Below are positions 25,200 through 37,790 of a stretch of DNA of 64,000 bases, piece by piece. The DNA comes from Pomacea canaliculata. Taxonomy: Eukaryota > Mollusca > Gastropoda > Architaenioglossa > Ampullariidae. Made by a program: the position numbers and the translations under genes. Positions within the stretch are counted from its first letter, which is position 1. Each line of letters starts with the position of its first letter. The stretch spans positions 7,243,509 to 7,307,508 of the forward strand of contig NC_037595.1 in the NCBI RefSeq assembly GCF_003073045.1. The letters run 5' to 3'. Under the pieces are notes generated by a model. The model saw only the letters and a list, made by a program, of their open reading frames with translations, made no database searches and had not been told where the DNA came from.

Positions 25200-28056
25200 A
25201 GAAAATACTCTGAGTGGGGAAATACCTCTGCTAAGATAGTTGTTCAAACTATTTCCGCCGTCTGCTAAGGAGACTGGAGAAAGCTCGAGATGCGATTCCA
25301 GTGTCTGACTAGACAGACAAACGACCGAACACTTGCGCCGCTTGAGTTGCAGCGAAATTCCGCAGCGTGCGCGTGAAGCAAGCTAGTCCACGGGCACTCT
25401 TTTCTTGAGTTCTGTGTGTGTGTGGAAGATTCTTAGGAAATAACCCACCCTCAACAAATAAATAAACGTGGCAATCCATAAATATAAACGTAAATGGGGG
25501 AGAAAGATAAACAATAGGAAAGCTCTGGACTCGAACTCAGCTCGCAATGACACACAAACATACACACATACAGACGGACAGAGAGGGAGAGGTAAAGGAG
25601 GAAACGATAAAAGGAAAAGAGAAGAGGGAGAGAAGACAACAGAAGAGTCTTGGCGACTCTGGAATAACTGTTTTGTGTTGTGAGGGGAGAAGAGCTGGTA
25701 CATTGTCTGGAGTTTATCAGCAGACAAACACACTTCACGTGTGTAAGTAAAATGCTTCTTTATATGAAAGTCTTGTTAAATAAATATTGCCTTCGTCATG
25801 CCGGCTACATTCAAAACAAGTTTGTTTGCGTTCTATCACACCTGAAATTCCCAAACTTAATCTCCCAAAGAAATAGAGGATTTTTTCGTGTTAACATCAA
25901 CAGCAAGAACTTAAAACCAAAAGTCGACTAAACCACAGTTACAGTGACTGGCACCGCGCCTCCCAGACTTATCTCACATCGCATTTTTTTCTCTTTTTTT
26001 CTCTCTCTCTCTCTCTCTTTTCCAGCTGCTTGTTTTTATAACATCCCTCCTTCCAGTTCAACGTGTGTAAGCGCTGTTTTTTCCCACTCTCCCAGCTCTG
26101 GTGGGCGACAATAAAATACTGATTTCAGTCCGTGTTCGCATCCCAACATAGGCTGGTGAGAACTGTTCAAGAACTGTTTGGTAAAACTGATACAAACCTC
26201 TTTTTGCTCAACACACATTGTGAGCGTTAGGCAGCATTGGTAACATTTTAAAATGAATGAAATAATATCCGTAAAACTAATATAGAAATACATTTCTATT
26301 TAAAAAGTTGTATTATTTTGATCTTCTTATCTACTTTTCCAAAGTCTGATATGTCGGTGTTTATTATCTTTTGATTCTGTATTGTGTCTAGCGCCATTAT
26401 TTCTTTTTCCTTCCTCCTCGATAGGTTTCCAACTTCCTTTCTTGCTTTCGCTCATTTTTTTCCACTCCATCTTTTCTCTGTTTCGGTCTTCGGGTTTTTT
26501 CTTCGAGTCTCCAGCTGTTATCTGTTCTCCATTGTTATCTCTACATCTTTTGGGTTTATATGTGGATACAAAAACAAAACCGCAATTACACTAAAAAGCA
26601 TGATTTAGCTGTGTGTTTACTTTCCTGTTTGGAATAGAAAACAATTTTCTCTCAATGCCACGAGACTCTCGCCTTCTAGACAATTTCTGTTCAGATAGTG
26701 AAGTGTGGTGCTCTGTCTCGTGCCAACAACTGCTCCGCCTCTTCACTTTACATTTCTGGTCTCAAACCTATGTTGCACAAGGCTCCGTTGTTTAAAAATA
26801 AATGGTTAAATGATTTTCTTACTCAGAACTTTGGCAGCAAGAGAAGTATGTGCGCTCGGGCAGTCGGCCCACACCCAGGCTATTCTTAGCTGTGGGAGGC
26901 GATAAGCGATGTCCAAAATGGCGACTAGAGCTTCTCCCAGCATCTCCACCCCACCACCCCCATCCCATCCACCCACTAGTGCGGTCAGGACGAAGCAGTC
27001 TGTCAAGGTGTGGAAAGCTGCAAAACCTGGCTACTGTATCAGACAGGATGTGCGAGCCACGAGTACGAGCATTCTGGGTAATCTCTTGTCTTCATCGGCG
27101 TGAGGCTTCGTTATCTTATCTGGCTCACTGAAAGTTTTTCTCCCTCCCAACCTCCCTCTGCTTCACACAAAAATCTCTCCTCGCCGAGGTTTTATCTCAG
27201 TGTAGCTCCGTGCCTCGCGTACCTACCCTTCCCTTCCTCGGGTATTTTCCAGATGAAAGACTTCCTGTTGGGCCTTGAGTAGCGAGTGATAGCTGATGTC
27301 GATACTGCAGCGCACACGCATCGACACAAATGTTTGTTTTCGGTTTTTTAAAATTCTTTATCGTCCACTGATATCATTGAGTGTCCAGGAGAGATGGAGA
27401 CTCGATGTAAGGTCTCGATAACAGTAAGGTCACGTGACGAGAGGGTATCTCCCTCCATCCAACGTCGTCCTGTCCCTTGAATGACAAGAGCATCTTCGAG
27501 CACCGGCTCCGTGTTGGCTGATCGACTGGCATCCTGGTCACGTGTCTGAGCCACGTGCTGCTGGGTGTGGTGAGGGACAGGTGTGGCACCTACTGTCTCT
27601 CTGATTTGTTGTTTTTGATCGTGTCTCTTCTAGTCAACATCAGCGCAAACAAACGTGGACGAAAGACCAAGAAAGGGTTTGTGTGAGAGGTGGTGATCAG
27701 CAACTATCACCATGAACTCCTATCTACGTGCGTAATATATTTTTTCGAACTACTACTGAGAGATTTTTCCGCCATGAACTACTGTCCAACAGATTATTAC
27801 TTACATAATAATTATCTTAGACAATAAACAAGCAGCAGCCAATCGTAAGGTTCCCAGGCATTATTCGTGTTGATGGCAACAGATCCTCTGGTTGTCTACT
27901 CTGGTGTTAGCTATGACTGGTATGTCTGTCGGTAGGGAGATGCATTACATCAAGTGGTGCAGTCTGCAGTCAGTTCACGTGAAATCCCATTGACAGCATG
28001 ACTAAAGACCGCCGCAGAAAGATTCATTTGTTATCAAAGAGTATAACATTTATTTA
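25200..28056. other. no confident gene; simple repeats
   Basis: Likely the first intron of the calponin-like gene if the 29.87 kb exon is real. It contains a (CT)n tract at about 25999-26018. A minus-strand open frame at 27374-27589 contains WLRHVTRMP, which resembles the C-terminal WLGHVxRM of some LINE polyproteins; the match is too short to call. Confidence 0.45.
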
Positions 28057-28231
28057 CAGGGCTTCTGCTTACGCAAAAAATTGCGTACAGTACGCATTAA
28101 AAGTTCGGAGGACCCCTTCAATTTTCGTCAATGGGGTCCCATTCAAACTTGGGCGAAGAACATGGACCCCTTAAAAATCTGAAGAAGGGGTCCCTGGGAC
28201 CCCAAAGAATTTAGCCTTAGCAGAAGCCCTG
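28057..28231. mobile_element. 175 bp hAT-type MITE
   Basis: Perfect terminal inverted repeats CAGGGCTTCTGCT (28057) and AGCAGAAGCCCTG (ending 28231). Flanking octamers TTTATTTA and ATAATTTA agree at 6 of 8 positions, plausible for an old 8 bp duplication. The interior has self-complementary GGGGTCC/GGACCCC words, and no coding capacity. Confidence 0.8.
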
Positions 28232-31200
28232 ATAATTTATCCATTTTTGGTCCAATGATTGCAAGGAAAAGGCGCCATGCGGCACATTTCCACCGGGACT
28301 AACAATGTGCAGTCTGGTGACCTGGCATCAGCAGCCAAGTCTACAGTGACACAAGCAGCCGATGATGGTGCCATGAGTGCTGCCGACACATCTGGAATCC
28401 AGCACGTGAGAGGAGAACGTCTGTGTATGCCAGGAGAGAAACAGACACAGAGAAGAAAAAAAAGAGAGGAAACGAAAGAAAGGAAAATGAGAGTGATACT
28501 AGAAGAAAGAGACATGAAGATGAAAAGAAAGACAGAAGTCCTTACAGATTTTCAACTTTATCTCTTAGTTTCTCGCAACAAGGAACACTGATGATCTAGT
28601 TTAAGCATGTGTAGCACCTTGCACAGTTAGATTATCTCAAAATATAGTTTAAACTCTGTAACACCGTACTCTGGCCTCGTTGCACCTGTCCGCACAGCTG
28701 TCACTCCTCAGGTAACTTCATTTCACCCCTCTATTACCTCTCATCTAGTCATCGCCCACCTGCCACAGAGTCGAGAGCATCTGGCAAAGTTCATGCTGCA
28801 GCTGTTGGTTACAGGTTAGCGCACTTGGCGCACCCTTCGTGACAACAATCAGAAGCAACACAGACCATTCGCACCTCACACCGCGATGATTAGAGAGCTC
28901 ATCGCCGAGACTATTTACACGCAGCGATGTCAGCTCCAGAGGCTGAACCTTGTTGATGAGGCTAACACCTCCGCAAGGCCGCGACCTTGTGACGTCAGAG
29001 GACAAACTGTTGGCGGTGGAAACAATGAATGAAGAGAGTGTAGACGTTTCCAAGCAACGAGCCGTTCTCCTCTGACCTCATGATACACAGCTGACGTCAT
29101 TGTGGACTGCATGTCGAGGGAAAAATAAAGAAGTGGATTAAGTCTATGAAAATCCCAAAGCAAAATCCCTTGTGAGTAGGATTTTCGTTAGCACTGGCTG
29201 AGGGAAAGAAACTGCCATGAAGTCTTTATGTATTTCCACTATCCCCTTGCCTTTTCCTCCCTGTCATGCGTGTAAAAATAAAAAGAAAAGCAGGACAAGT
29301 ACTCTACACGAACACCGTAAAAACCAACCGCATCCTCGAAGCAGCTGATATCCTCCCTTCTGATAAATCTTTCCCTGCCTACCAGCAGGTGATAGCAGGG
29401 CTTGGCTGATATAAACTACAGCCCCAGTGTGAGCCTGGTGAGATACTTTGCTTTTTCTATCAGCTTAAACAAAACGACAAAAAAGATTGCAGCAGTCTTT
29501 CATGTGACGATTATTGTTTACTGTTACAAACTTCCAGCACTCAATCGTTTCCCGCAGGCCCCAGCCGCTATTTATTTCTGTGTTCTACATGCCCTAACGT
29601 ATACTAACATCCCGACAACCCTATGGGATCTGGCACCGGGTATCTGACCGTAGATGATCTCTGAAATTTGTCTCTCTCTCTCTACCAGTCACATCCCGTA
29701 GCAGTAGTAGGTCAGAGTTCAGCTGAGGTCAATTGTAAATGTGTATAAAAGTTTAATGACTCATTGACCGTGCGCACACACACTAAGAGAGGCATACAGT
29801 CGTTGACACATATATGCCATACACACAGCATACAGATATGAATACGCACTAATCATCGCACTCACCTTGGGCGGCATGGCGAAAGAAGAAGCAAGGAAAC
29901 CGTCAGGACGATGTAAAGCAAGGAGCAGAGCCTGAAACACGCGCACACACACCACGGACTGGCCCCACCGACTGGCTGTTTCTCTGTAGGCTCTACGTCA
30001 AACCGCCGTAGTCTACGTCAGTCCTACCCTCGCACCTCCTCCTATACTCTCGCCTCCGCCTCAAGATGGCGCTATCAGTCAGGGCTTCTCTCTCTCTGTC
30101 TCTCCGACAGACGCGGACAACAGCTGCCTGGCTGTTCGCTTGCCAATCGCCACGCCCTTCTCTCCAGCCTCGTTTTCGTTTTGTATCTCCCACCACCACC
30201 ACTACTACTACGTTCTGTCTTTCCTTATTGTATGCATCTACCACCCACTTCCCCCACCAACCACTACCCTTCCCAGTAAATTAAACTCCTGTGTTCGTCG
30301 TACAATGCGCTGGTATGTGTGTGCGCGTGACTCACTCAATCCCCTACATTAAAAAGGGGAGGGTGCCATAAATAATCCGTGTGTACAAGTTCAACCTCGT
30401 TGTTCCTCGTTCGTGTGAAAGTGCGATGGCTCCTGCTACCGCCGACGTGGTGTAGCCATGGTCACGGAAAATAAACAGTACATGGCGAGTGAGATATACT
30501 GCCCAGGGTCCGTGACTGTACTGCTCATGTAGGTCACGTGATTAGTGAAGAATAAGTCTAAGTGTAGTATTTACTTTATTTTATTTATTTACCCCAAACT
30601 GCAGTATTAATAAAGAGTTAAGACACTAAAAGTTTGAACACCCCGAAATCCAGAGAGAGTGAATGTGACTCACACCGTGTGAAAGTCGGATGCCAACCGC
30701 GTCCACCCGCCGTATTTACATCAGGTACCCAGGTTCTGCAGAGTACATGCCTGATGGGCAGGCGGGGAGAAATTTCCAAACACAGGTCAGAGCAGGCTTC
30801 GAACAAAACAACCTTCTGAGGAATGTGCTCGCCTCCTGCAAGTAAGAACAGAAGTTTATATTTAGCCGAATAATGGTAGTATATATACAGATGTGTAATT
30901 AATTACCCGTATCATCCAACTTAAAATATCTTTGGATATATCGGGTGTGTGCTTACCACATAGTCAAGTGTTATATAAATAAATATAGAATACTGTACAA
31001 GCAGGTTTGTGTGAGCTGTATCGTGAAATTATTTATGGGTGGAAGAACTTCCCCAAAGTTAAAAAAACAAACGGTCATAAAGCAGAGCTGGCTATGGAGT
31101 TTATTGTCGGGCTGTGGCACATCAACATATTAGCCGAGGGCTAAACAGAAAAACAAATTAGTGAAGTGCTTGAAGGAAGGCCGTGGCACACAGGGAGGGG

Positions 31201-33640
31201 GAGAAACTGGAACAAAGCTCCGTGCATCTCTCAAACATGCGCAGTGGCATTCTTTGAAGGGCAAGCAACAGCGCAGTCGACTGAAGGATGTTGAGGAAGG
31301 AGAAAACACGGAGGAGAGGAGGGGATGGAGGCGGGGTGAAAGGTTAGGCAGAGATACTAGCTCACGCCAAAGTGCGCTAAGGCTACGAGTGAACATCCTC
31401 CCCACGACAGTTTCTGACAACATTTTCAGAAGAAAGAGTGCCTGGGTTCTGGAGTTCACTTTTATCGCAGATGAAAGACAAGCTCAGGCAGGCTTTCCCT
31501 GGGTGCAGGCTCGGATCTGCTGGGGTACGTGGGGTACGTCATCGGGACTGGCAGCAAGAGATACCCTGCTGCTCTGTTGCCTCAGGTGCCGGACCATGTG
31601 AAGAGTTATCATATCGTCTACGCCCACGGTAACAGAGACCAGGTGAGGAACCAGGGCACAAGGACCTGAGGGGCAGGCTGCCTCAGGGTTTCTTTTCACA
31701 GATTGAGATTGAGATTTAGGTACCGGACCACAGCTTGAGATTTTACTGGAACATGGACATGTAAAACTGCATATTTTCTTGTCTTCAGAAAGACTACGAC
31801 AGCGACGATACCAAAAAAAAAACTGTGTGTGTGGAGAAGGGCAGCTTGGGAATCTGCGCTGTACTAGCATCACAGTTACTACATGTAGTTAAGCAGCCGG
31901 GCCTTAAAACACATGCCACGTGTATAAAAAAAAATGTTTGCATTCGAGAAGAAATCCGACCTGACACCTGATCCTCATTTTATTGAAAAATAGTGCTATG
32001 TTGTTACTGTGTAGAAGCAGCACCGTTCCTTTCTCTCATTCACTACCCAAATGTTTTTTCTTTTCTTTCCTTTCTCTTCCCCTCCCTCACTTCACGTACA
32101 TTGCGAGATGGCATTGCCAGGCACACACTATTAAAAGTAGCTCACGCCTGCCTCTCTGCCCTGGCCGGCCGGATGGATCACCTCCTCCACCCACCTAGAA
32201 CACGAAGAACGACGTTAGCGGCGAGAAGAGGGGCAACGAGGAGAGTAGCGTGCGAGGAGAGGGGGTGCACGTAAGAGGCGCATCTGTGCACGTGCAACAG
32301 GTAGAACGATCTTGGCTTCCCGCTGACAGCCGCTGGTGCCTGTACCTATCTGCAGCAGTCTGGCTGCTGATGGGGACGAACCAGCTGCATGTGTCATCAT
32401 CGCTCCTCCATGTCTACTTCATCCCTATCCACCCGCTACCACTCCCACCCCGCCAGCACATCCCGTCTACGCCTTCCTCACCCTCCCCGTCTCAACTGTT
32501 CCAGAATGTTGGAGGATCGAAATCTGGACGCTGTATGCTGCACTTGGCACTATGCTGGCAGGTAGATGGATGGGCGTAGGGTCGAATGTTCCAGACTTGG
32601 AGCTACCCTGCACCTCTCTCTTTTGAGACTTTCTTTGCCTTCCATCTTTCAGACTCGGTCAACCTTCGGACATCTGATCATCTGTCAGTGCTTCACACCT
32701 TTGAAATGAATCATGGTTCATTCTATCACTATCTACATGTCAAACACTTAGATGTCCTCAACATGACCCTAACCTAGGGTCAGATACGACCTGAGATCGC
32801 AAATCAACATTAACACCGCATTAATTAGCGGTAAAGAAAATAAAATTAAATACATCGGTATTTCTCTCACTTTCGTAACAAGACGAGAGTTACTAAACTT
32901 TGACCACTGATATATTTGGGAAAAGATAGAATGTTTTGTACCAGAGAGCCAAACTGTTTAGCCACTTATCACCTAGACTACAGTTCTCAATATCTGTCAG
33001 ACAATAAGAGGATGTCAGCATGGTTGCCAGCTCGCCCAAAACCAGAGATTATCACTTTAAGTGTTGTGAACTGGAAGTTGCACTCACAACACAATAAACA
33101 TTCAGTCATGTAACAGCGACACTGGGTACATTTGTCACCCGACAGCGTAGGTAGCTTTTTGGTGATTTACAGTCATCACTTCTTTTTCCTCTATCATCAT
33201 CTCCTTATTCCAGCAGTTATTTTCGTTCGGGATGGGTCTTTATTTTTTTAATAAAATTATCGGACTAATCCGTAATCAAGCTCCTCCCTCCCCTACACAC
33301 AAATACACACTTCAACAACATTCGGCCTGACCTCTGGCCATTCTCAGATTCCCAGGTGGAAAGTGCGAGAGGTGGGAAAGGGTTGGAGGACTGTGAGAAG
33401 CAACAAGTGGCCCCCTGCCAGTCGGGGTGTGTAACGCCAGATCAGCATGCGCAGGTCACGTGCACAGCGGCCTGGGAATGGAACAAGGGGAGTCAGTCTT
33501 GGGTTACCTGGCTCACCTGCGTCAGCACGGCCAACACGTACGCGCACTGCAGCAGCGCGTGGGCGGATGCGCTGTTCCTGTGTACGAAGTGAGAATGATG
33601 GGCTGTGGAGAACCGATAGTTCAATGGGGAGCAAGAAAGC
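28232..33640. other. gene-poor stretch
   Basis: Besides the 12 nt candidate exon, I could not support a gene. Several long-ish open frames (for example 31161-31601) have no motifs and overlap open frames on the other strand, which is typical of GC-richer non-coding DNA. Short (CT)n occurs at 29671-29682, CACCACCACTACTACTAC near 30191-30210, and CA tracts near 29770 and 29945. Confidence 0.4.
29866..29877 (-). CDS. possible 12 nt first coding exon (MPPK) of the calponin-like gene
   Basis: On the minus strand ATGCCGCCCAAG is followed directly by a strong donor, GTGAGT, and ends in phase 0, the phase needed by the acceptor at 25188. Its assignment to the calponin-like gene is a guess: the distance is 4.7 kb and family members usually have about 15-25 residues before this point, so a further small exon may be missing or this ATG may belong to something else. 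Confidence 0.25.
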
Positions 33641-33674
33641 AGACCTTGAAAAAATGGCGGATGAGGAGAGGGAG

Positions 33675-33805
33675 GGAGGAATTGGTGTTTTATGCCGGCA
33701 GCTACAAAAGGTTACATCACGGCCAAACAAACAGCATGAGTGCCCTCTGCAGTTTAAAGAAGTGCCCGAGATGAGATCCGAGCCTACGACCGCCGAAAGA
33801 AGAGC
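33675..33805 (-). repeat. SINE-like repeat copy
   Basis: It shares with 55865-55998 the ordered words GAATTGGT.TTTATGC, CAGC.AC, ATCACGGC, ATG, GTGCCCGAGA and GAACCT/GAGCCTA. On the minus strand the right end reads as a GGNTCGGATCTCATCTCGGGCAC block, compatible with a tRNA-derived B box followed by CTCGGGCA. A third copy in plus orientation lies at 37540-37690. Confidence 0.6.
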
Positions 33806-36800
33806 ATGAGAGAAATTTAAATTCCTTTCTCGAGAGATAGGAGTGTGCTTACTCTTAATATGTACGATAATTTGAGGATATAGGTCTGAAACAGCGTAGA
33901 CAAAAAATAAAATAAAATAAAACAACAACAACAAAAAACCCAAACAAAAAACAAACAAACAAAAAACAAAAACAGAGTGTAAGAGAATGAGAAAATGAAC
34001 AGGTTTCTGCACGAAAGCGCGCACGCTCACACACACATTCATCCCCACTCCCAAAAAGGCATTTCTCCGAAAACAAGACATTTTTTATCTCACAATTTTA
34101 CTCTCTAGACTCTAGAGAGAGCTGGTAACCTCTTCACATACAACGCAGGCACATAAGTGGCATCAGTCTTACCACCATCACTGTAATATTTACAAAATTG
34201 TCAATCAGCAATGGAGAGATATAAGTGCTCACCACTTCAAGATTTCAAAAGTACGGCTACAAAAAGCAATAAAAAGTGCATAAAAATTCTTATAAAAATG
34301 TGAAAGCAGCCCTACTCCAGAAAATAGTCTACAATCCTTTAGAGTTTAGACACAAAAATCCTCTAAAATATTTCTTTAAACTTCAAAGTCCCCCTAAAAA
34401 AAATAGTTTGTCCTAACCACAGAAACAAGCAGCCTTTGTGATATTGCCTGGAGATCAGCTGCACATGCCTTCCCACAAACGGAGCAAAACTGTTTAAATC
34501 TTGCTCTCACAGATCTATAAATAGCAAATTCCAACAACCAGTTCCATAAATTACTCTCCTTGACATTAACCCCAAGCCTTACTTAGGCTTAATAAAAGAT
34601 CACAGCAGTCGACCATTCTTAACTTTCACATAAAACTCAGAACCCAGTAACGCTTGGGGTTAACTGTTTCTACCAACATTTCTGAGCCTAAGAAATGTTC
34701 AAGGTTCACAACACCCTTCTTAGAACTGTAATATATTTTTCAACAACACAGATGTCATATCACAACTGAACATCAATACCCTTTTCTAATCTCAACACTT
34801 CATCTATCTGACTGATGCCATTTTCCAATATCACCGGTACTTCATTCAACAATCTTTCTCAATACCAAGCTTTTCAAAGCTAACTGAAGCTTCTATTGCA
34901 TCCTCCTCTAAATAAATTAGACACTTAAATAAATATTATAGACATTTGAACACGAACTTTGTAAAAATTTTACATGAAAGTAAAAGGAAGGGATATGAAA
35001 AATAAAAGTTATCTTTATAAACATAAATATTCTGTTTTCCTTCATGACCAGCAAAATAAATTCATTTTCCCTGTTTCTCAAACATGTCTACCTGAAGTAA
35101 ATACAATCTCTTAGGCTCAACAACTGCAAAATAACAGAAAATATTGCTTGTGGCCTAAGAGTTGAGCAATGCAGGACCAGTGTCAGCAGTTTTACAACAG
35201 GCCCATTAAATAAGATATGCATTGAGCAGTGGTAATTTTGTTAGCAGATTTATAGCTTGCAATCTGCATTCTGTGGAAAAGCATAGCTTAGAAGAATGTA
35301 AATACATTTGTCTTCGTTGCATTCTGCCTTTGAAAAAAAGAAGCATATGAAGGACTAGTCTTATGTGTTTACATGTAACGATCAATACAAATTTTAGTCA
35401 GTACAATCTGCCTCCATGCAACTGATGTTGAAGAAGGTTCATTCAGTTCTGCAAATGCATTTTTTTTTTACAAACTGAGATCACTGACAACTTCCTCCAC
35501 AACGATCTCGACATCAAGGAATGCAAGTAGGTATACTGAAATTTTATATTACTGTTTGCAATCTTTTCCTCTGCCACACAAGTATTCTCATTATTTGATT
35601 AGCTTAATTTTCATCACAGTGTTCCTTGTCATTAATCTCTAGCCCCTGGGTACTGGCACTTTGACACCACCCCACTACTTAAGGAAACAGTTCTTACAAT
35701 GTTTCAAAGACATGACAACAATATGGCAGCCTAACTCAATCTATCAATTAAGCCCATTTTGTATCTGGCTTTACCAAAGACTAAAAGTGTAATATATCTA
35801 AAAGACAAATGTAACAGTGGGATATCAGATCTAGCAGCCGCACCAAAAGCAGCACTTCTCGGCAGACCTTAACTTTCCATTTGTCAAGCAACTGGGCAAA
35901 AGAATCGTAAGGCAGGAATGTTGATGTTATCAATACCACTGCAATATACACACAATGGCATTTCTCCATCCAAACTTTCTCATTTTCCCTAAAATTGCCA
36001 CAAGATAAAACTCCCTTCCTCTACCTAAATGATAAGACAGTTAACACATTTATGTTAACTAAGTGACCCATAACTATCACAACTTATGAAACTGTAATCA
36101 CCTCACATCATGAAATACGTTCATACATTTTTATATCTTTAGAGAACTTCTCTGCTTTATCTTGCATTCAACATTCATACTCTGGCATGTTTCAAGCTGT
36201 TAATCACATGCACATTCTTTGATCACCCTCCATTTACACACGTTCCAAAGCATAATACATTTAAAATTCTACTGTCAATAGATTGTGACATGCTGCAAAC
36301 CACCAATAACATCAGAAATTGAGGCTGTCAACATTCCAGCCTGACCGATATTTTTCCTGTTTTGCTTTCATCCACTCACTGATTGCAATTCCCTCTCTTG
36401 TGAAGTCTCTTTTATCCATGCTTCATTGCCCATCAACTACAACTGAAGTATGCAACAAGGTCACCCTGGTCTTGCAGAGTGCAGGAATGTAATTCAAATA
36501 AAGCATCATCAAATACTCTAGCATAATTACCTGAGGTGTTGTAAAAAGTTTTTAAAAAATCCTTTGTGTCTAAAGGCACATTTTATCGCTTTCATGACAA
36601 ATCATGAATAGGATTACTTCAAAGTGGGTTCAAAGTTTGTAAATCAACACAACAGACACAGAAGGAACCCTGTGGTTCAGGTTTCACGGCTTTTCAGCAT
36701 TATTATTCTTCTTCTTCTCACAGTAAGTGCCTTCTGTGAAGATTATGGGCTTCTAAAAATGCTTCTATAAACAAATCCAGAAACGTAAATGATATATAAT

Positions 36801-37539
36801 GATCAATCTACCCAGCCTGATGGCTGAAAGTTCCAGTGAAGAAGGATTTTAGATTATAAAATAATAATAAATGCAAAATTTGTTAAGTGCATACTCACAC
36901 TCCTAATGAGCATGCTCTTTGCACTTAAGAACAAGAACGAAACCTGGACAGCATAGGAGGGACAGGAAAACAAATATCATATCAACATATGAACTATAAA
37001 CGAATAAACAGCCATACTAAATGAAGAATAAAATCAAATACAGAAAACACAAAGAGGAACCAAATAACAAGAACAATATGCTTTTTCATAAATGTTCACT
37101 CCACTTAGCACTGCTCCAAATAAGTCAACCAAGCCTGAAACAAAAGAACAAAATACAAAACTGAGAAATAGACAAAATGTTCTATTTATTAAACTGAAAA
37201 ATGTTCTACGTAACAGCAATGCTGACTTTTATTTCAACTGTTTAGTGGGTTAAGATGGCAGTCAATAACATAATTAAGCATAACTGGTTTTCAGCCTTTT
37301 CAAACTAACTCAATAGTAATACTTGGCAATGCTTTCCCCCAAAACCAGATTTTACTAGGGTCTAACCAAGCCGCCACAGGGTTTCTCTTACCGACTGTCA
37401 GTCGCATGGAAAAAATGGTAAAATACGTGGATGAGTTGGCGGGAGTGACGAGTGGGAAATAGTATTATCAGGTAATGTCAGAGGCAGCAGGTGTATCAAG
37501 ACCAAGATCATGAATTTATGCTTTCTATTATAGCTTGTT
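33806..37539. other. gene-free stretch downstream of the RING gene
   Basis: AT-rich, with an A/CAAA-rich tract at 33905-33972. It may include a long 3' UTR of the minus-strand RING gene (many TTTATT, that is AATAAA on the minus strand), but no exon could be recognised. Confidence 0.45.
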
Positions 37540-37690
37540 CCAGTGGTGCAACGATTGGTATCTGTCACCAGAGCAGAGGGGATTAGCTGTCCTGGATTCA
37601 GAGTTTGTCTCGGGCATGCTGTGCTTTCTCTGCGTCTGGTATCTGTTTACAGGGCTGGCTGCTTTGCGATGACATAGTTTTAGTTGCACC
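37540..37690 (+). repeat. SINE-like repeat copy, plus orientation
   Basis: It reads GTGGTGCAACGATTGG (A-box-like), then GGATTCAGAGTTTGTCTCGGGCA (B-box-like plus the CTCGGGCA motif) and GCTTTGCGATGACATAGTTTTAGTTGC. The order matches the reverse complement of 33675-33805. It lies about 100 bp downstream of the RING gene stop codon, possibly in its 3' UTR. Confidence 0.55.
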
Positions 37691-37790
37691 ATTTCCCCCC
37701 AAAAGATGTTCCTTTCAAATATCAAGAAAAGTACATTTATCAAGATAACTTGCTAAATCACTGCTATAATACAATACTGTTGACTTACTC

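Noticed and set aside
27374-27589. LINE C-terminal fragment (WLRHVTRMP)
   Set aside because: The match to the WLGHVxRM pattern is a few residues and nothing around it supports an element.
31161-31601. 146-codon open frame on the plus strand
   Set aside because: No motif, no splice or start context, strongly basic and Gly/Arg-rich in a GC-richer tract, with long open frames also on the opposite strand.
33344-34081. 245-codon minus-strand open frame
   Set aside because: It runs through a CAAA-rich low-complexity tract (giving poly-Phe/Leu/Val) and a SINE-like repeat; no domain.
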